7,344 nt of DNA from Paracoccaceae bacterium (GTDB taxonomy: Bacteria > Pseudomonadota > Alphaproteobacteria > Rhodobacterales > Rhodobacteraceae): contig QKHF01000260.1 in assembly GCA_003250135.1 (NCBI GenBank), forward strand, positions 1-7,344, in the 5' to 3' direction. The position numbers and the translations under genes were made by a program. Shown in pieces: positions 6,386-7,344 of the stretch (positions are counted from its first letter, which is position 1; every line of letters begins with the position of its first letter). The notes beneath the pieces were generated by a model that saw only the letters and a program-made list of their open reading frames with translations, ran no database searches and was not told where the DNA came from.

Positions 6386-7344
6386 ATGACGGTTCAGACG
6401 GCACATAAGGATGGCGCAGCGGCCGAGGCGGTCCCGCTGAACAGCCTGGGATTCGCCAAGCCGCCCGCCCAGACGCGGGTGGTTGTCGCGATGTCGGGCG
6501 GCGTCGACAGCTCGGTCGTGGCGGCCCAGTTGGCGCGCGAGGGCTATGACGTCGTCGGCATCACGCTGCAGCTCTACGATCACGGCGCGGCGCTGGCCAA
6601 GAAAGGCGCCTGCTGCGCCGGGCGGGATATCCACGACGCGCGGCGCGTCTCCGAAACGATGGGCTTTCCGCATTACGTCCTCGATTACGAGAGCAAGTTC
6701 CGCGAGAGCGTGATCGAGGAGTTCGCCGACCAGTATCTGGCGGGCGCGACTCCGATCCCCTGCGTGCGCTGCAATGAGCGGGTGAAATTCCGCGACCTGC
6801 TGGCGACGGCGAAGGAACTGGGCGCGGACTGCCTGGCCACCGGCCATTACATCCGGCGCGAAATGGGACCGGCGGGGCCGGAGCTGCACCGCGCCGCCGA
6901 CCCTGCGCGCGACCAGAGCTATTTCCTGTTCGCCACGACCCCCGAGCAGCTGGAGTATCTGCGCTTTCCGCTGGGCGGCGTCGCGACCAAGGACGAGACG
7001 CGGGCGATGGCGGCCGAGTTCGGCCTGACCGTCGCAAACAAGCCCGACAGCCAGGACATCTGCTTCGTGCCCACCGGCGGCTACGCGGCGGTGATCGAAA
7101 AGCTGCGTCCCGGCGCGGCGGAGCCCGGCGAGATCGTCGATCTTGCAGGCAATGTAATGGGCGAGCACCAGGGCGTGATCCACTACACGATCGGCCAGCG
7201 CCGCGGCCTGGGCATCGGCGGCGGCGACCCGCTTTACGTGGTGAAGCTGGACCCTGAGAGCCGGCGTGTGATCGTCGGACCGAAGGAAGCGCTGGCGACC
7301 CGCACAGTGCCCGTGGCCGAAATCAACTGGCTGGGCGACGCGCC
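6386..7344 (+). CDS. mnmA: tRNA-specific 2-thiouridylase MnmA, N-terminal 319 residues (cut by window edge)
   Basis: MnmA adenylates and 2-thiolates the wobble uridine 34 of the Lys, Glu and Gln tRNAs in the cytoplasm, taking sulfur from a relay. The ATP-binding PP-loop SGGVDSS is at residues 37-43. The first catalytic cysteine is C129 in PCVRCNERVKF (aligning with E. coli C102), and the second is C226 in SQDICFV (aligning with C199). ATGHY (151-155), RDQSYFLF and HYTIGQRRGLG are also family hallmarks. An extra pair C76-C77 in KKGACCAGRD is typical of alphaproteobacterial members. The family is about 360-390 residues, so some 60 C-terminal residues lie past the right edge. The ATG at 6386 is used because no earlier in-frame start is near; it lacks a clear Shine-Dalgarno. 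It gives an approximately 20-residue leader before LNSLGFAKPP, so the true start could be slightly different. Confidence 0.95.
   Translation, partial: MTVQTAHKDGAAAEAVPLNSLGFAKPPAQTRVVVAMSGGVDSSVVAAQLAREGYDVVGITLQLYDHGAALAKKGACCAGRDIHDARRVSETMGFPHYVLDYESKFRESVIEEFADQYLAGATPIPCVRCNERVKFRDLLATAKELGADCLATGHYIRREMGPAGPELHRAADPARDQSYFLFATTPEQLEYLRFPLGGVATKDETRAMAAEFGLTVANKPDSQDICFVPTGGYAAVIEKLRPGAAEPGEIVDLAGNVMGEHQGVIHYTIGQRRGLGIGGGDPLYVVKLDPESRRVIVGPKEALATRTVPVAEINWLGDA

Noticed and set aside
6281..7183. A 300-codon minus-strand open frame
   Set aside because: It is antisense to mnmA, whose PP-loop and catalytic cysteine motifs are unambiguous; the minus product is low-complexity.

Overview
The window is GC-rich and reads as an ordinary chromosomal segment of an alphaproteobacterium, probably Rhodobacterales or a close relative. 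The basis is the adjacent ctrA and sciP (DUF1153) genes, cell-cycle regulators essentially restricted to Alphaproteobacteria, and the N-terminal region of MnmA (LNSLGFAKPPAQTRVVVAMSGG), which is of the kind I know from Rhodobacteraceae. No mobile element, tRNA, rRNA or CRISPR array was seen.

Layout. Five genes run leftward on the minus strand. In transcription order they are sciP (5949-6239), ctrA (5039-5800), ligA (2784-4931), a CYTH-CHAD inorganic triphosphatase-like gene (1149-2699), and the 5' part of recG (1-1104, cut by the left edge). One gene runs rightward: mnmA (6386 to the right edge, 3' end missing). sciP and mnmA are divergent across a 146-bp intergenic region. The long plus-strand open frames opposite recG, the CHAD gene and ligA are antisense shadows caused by high GC.

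How the genes fit together. CtrA is the master response regulator of the alphaproteobacterial CckA-ChpT-CtrA phosphorelay, and SciP is a small protein that restrains CtrA-dependent transcription, so regulator and antagonist sit head to tail. The 148-bp gap between them holds a near-consensus CtrA box (TTGA-N7-TTAAC, 5830-5845), which suggests autoregulation. It also holds a second copy of the ctrA ribosome-binding region in front of a possible 10-codon leader ORF. A perfect hairpin spans the last ctrA codons and may end or attenuate transcription before ligA. Downstream lie two DNA maintenance genes, ligA (NAD-dependent ligase) and recG (branch-migration helicase), with a CYTH-CHAD phosphate-metabolism gene between them.

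No wholly new system is evident. The points most worth a second look are the ctrA upstream region, the extended CtrA C-terminus and its hairpin, a degenerate CtrA-like box overlapping a GANTC site between sciP and mnmA, and the CYTH-CHAD gene set among replication and repair genes.
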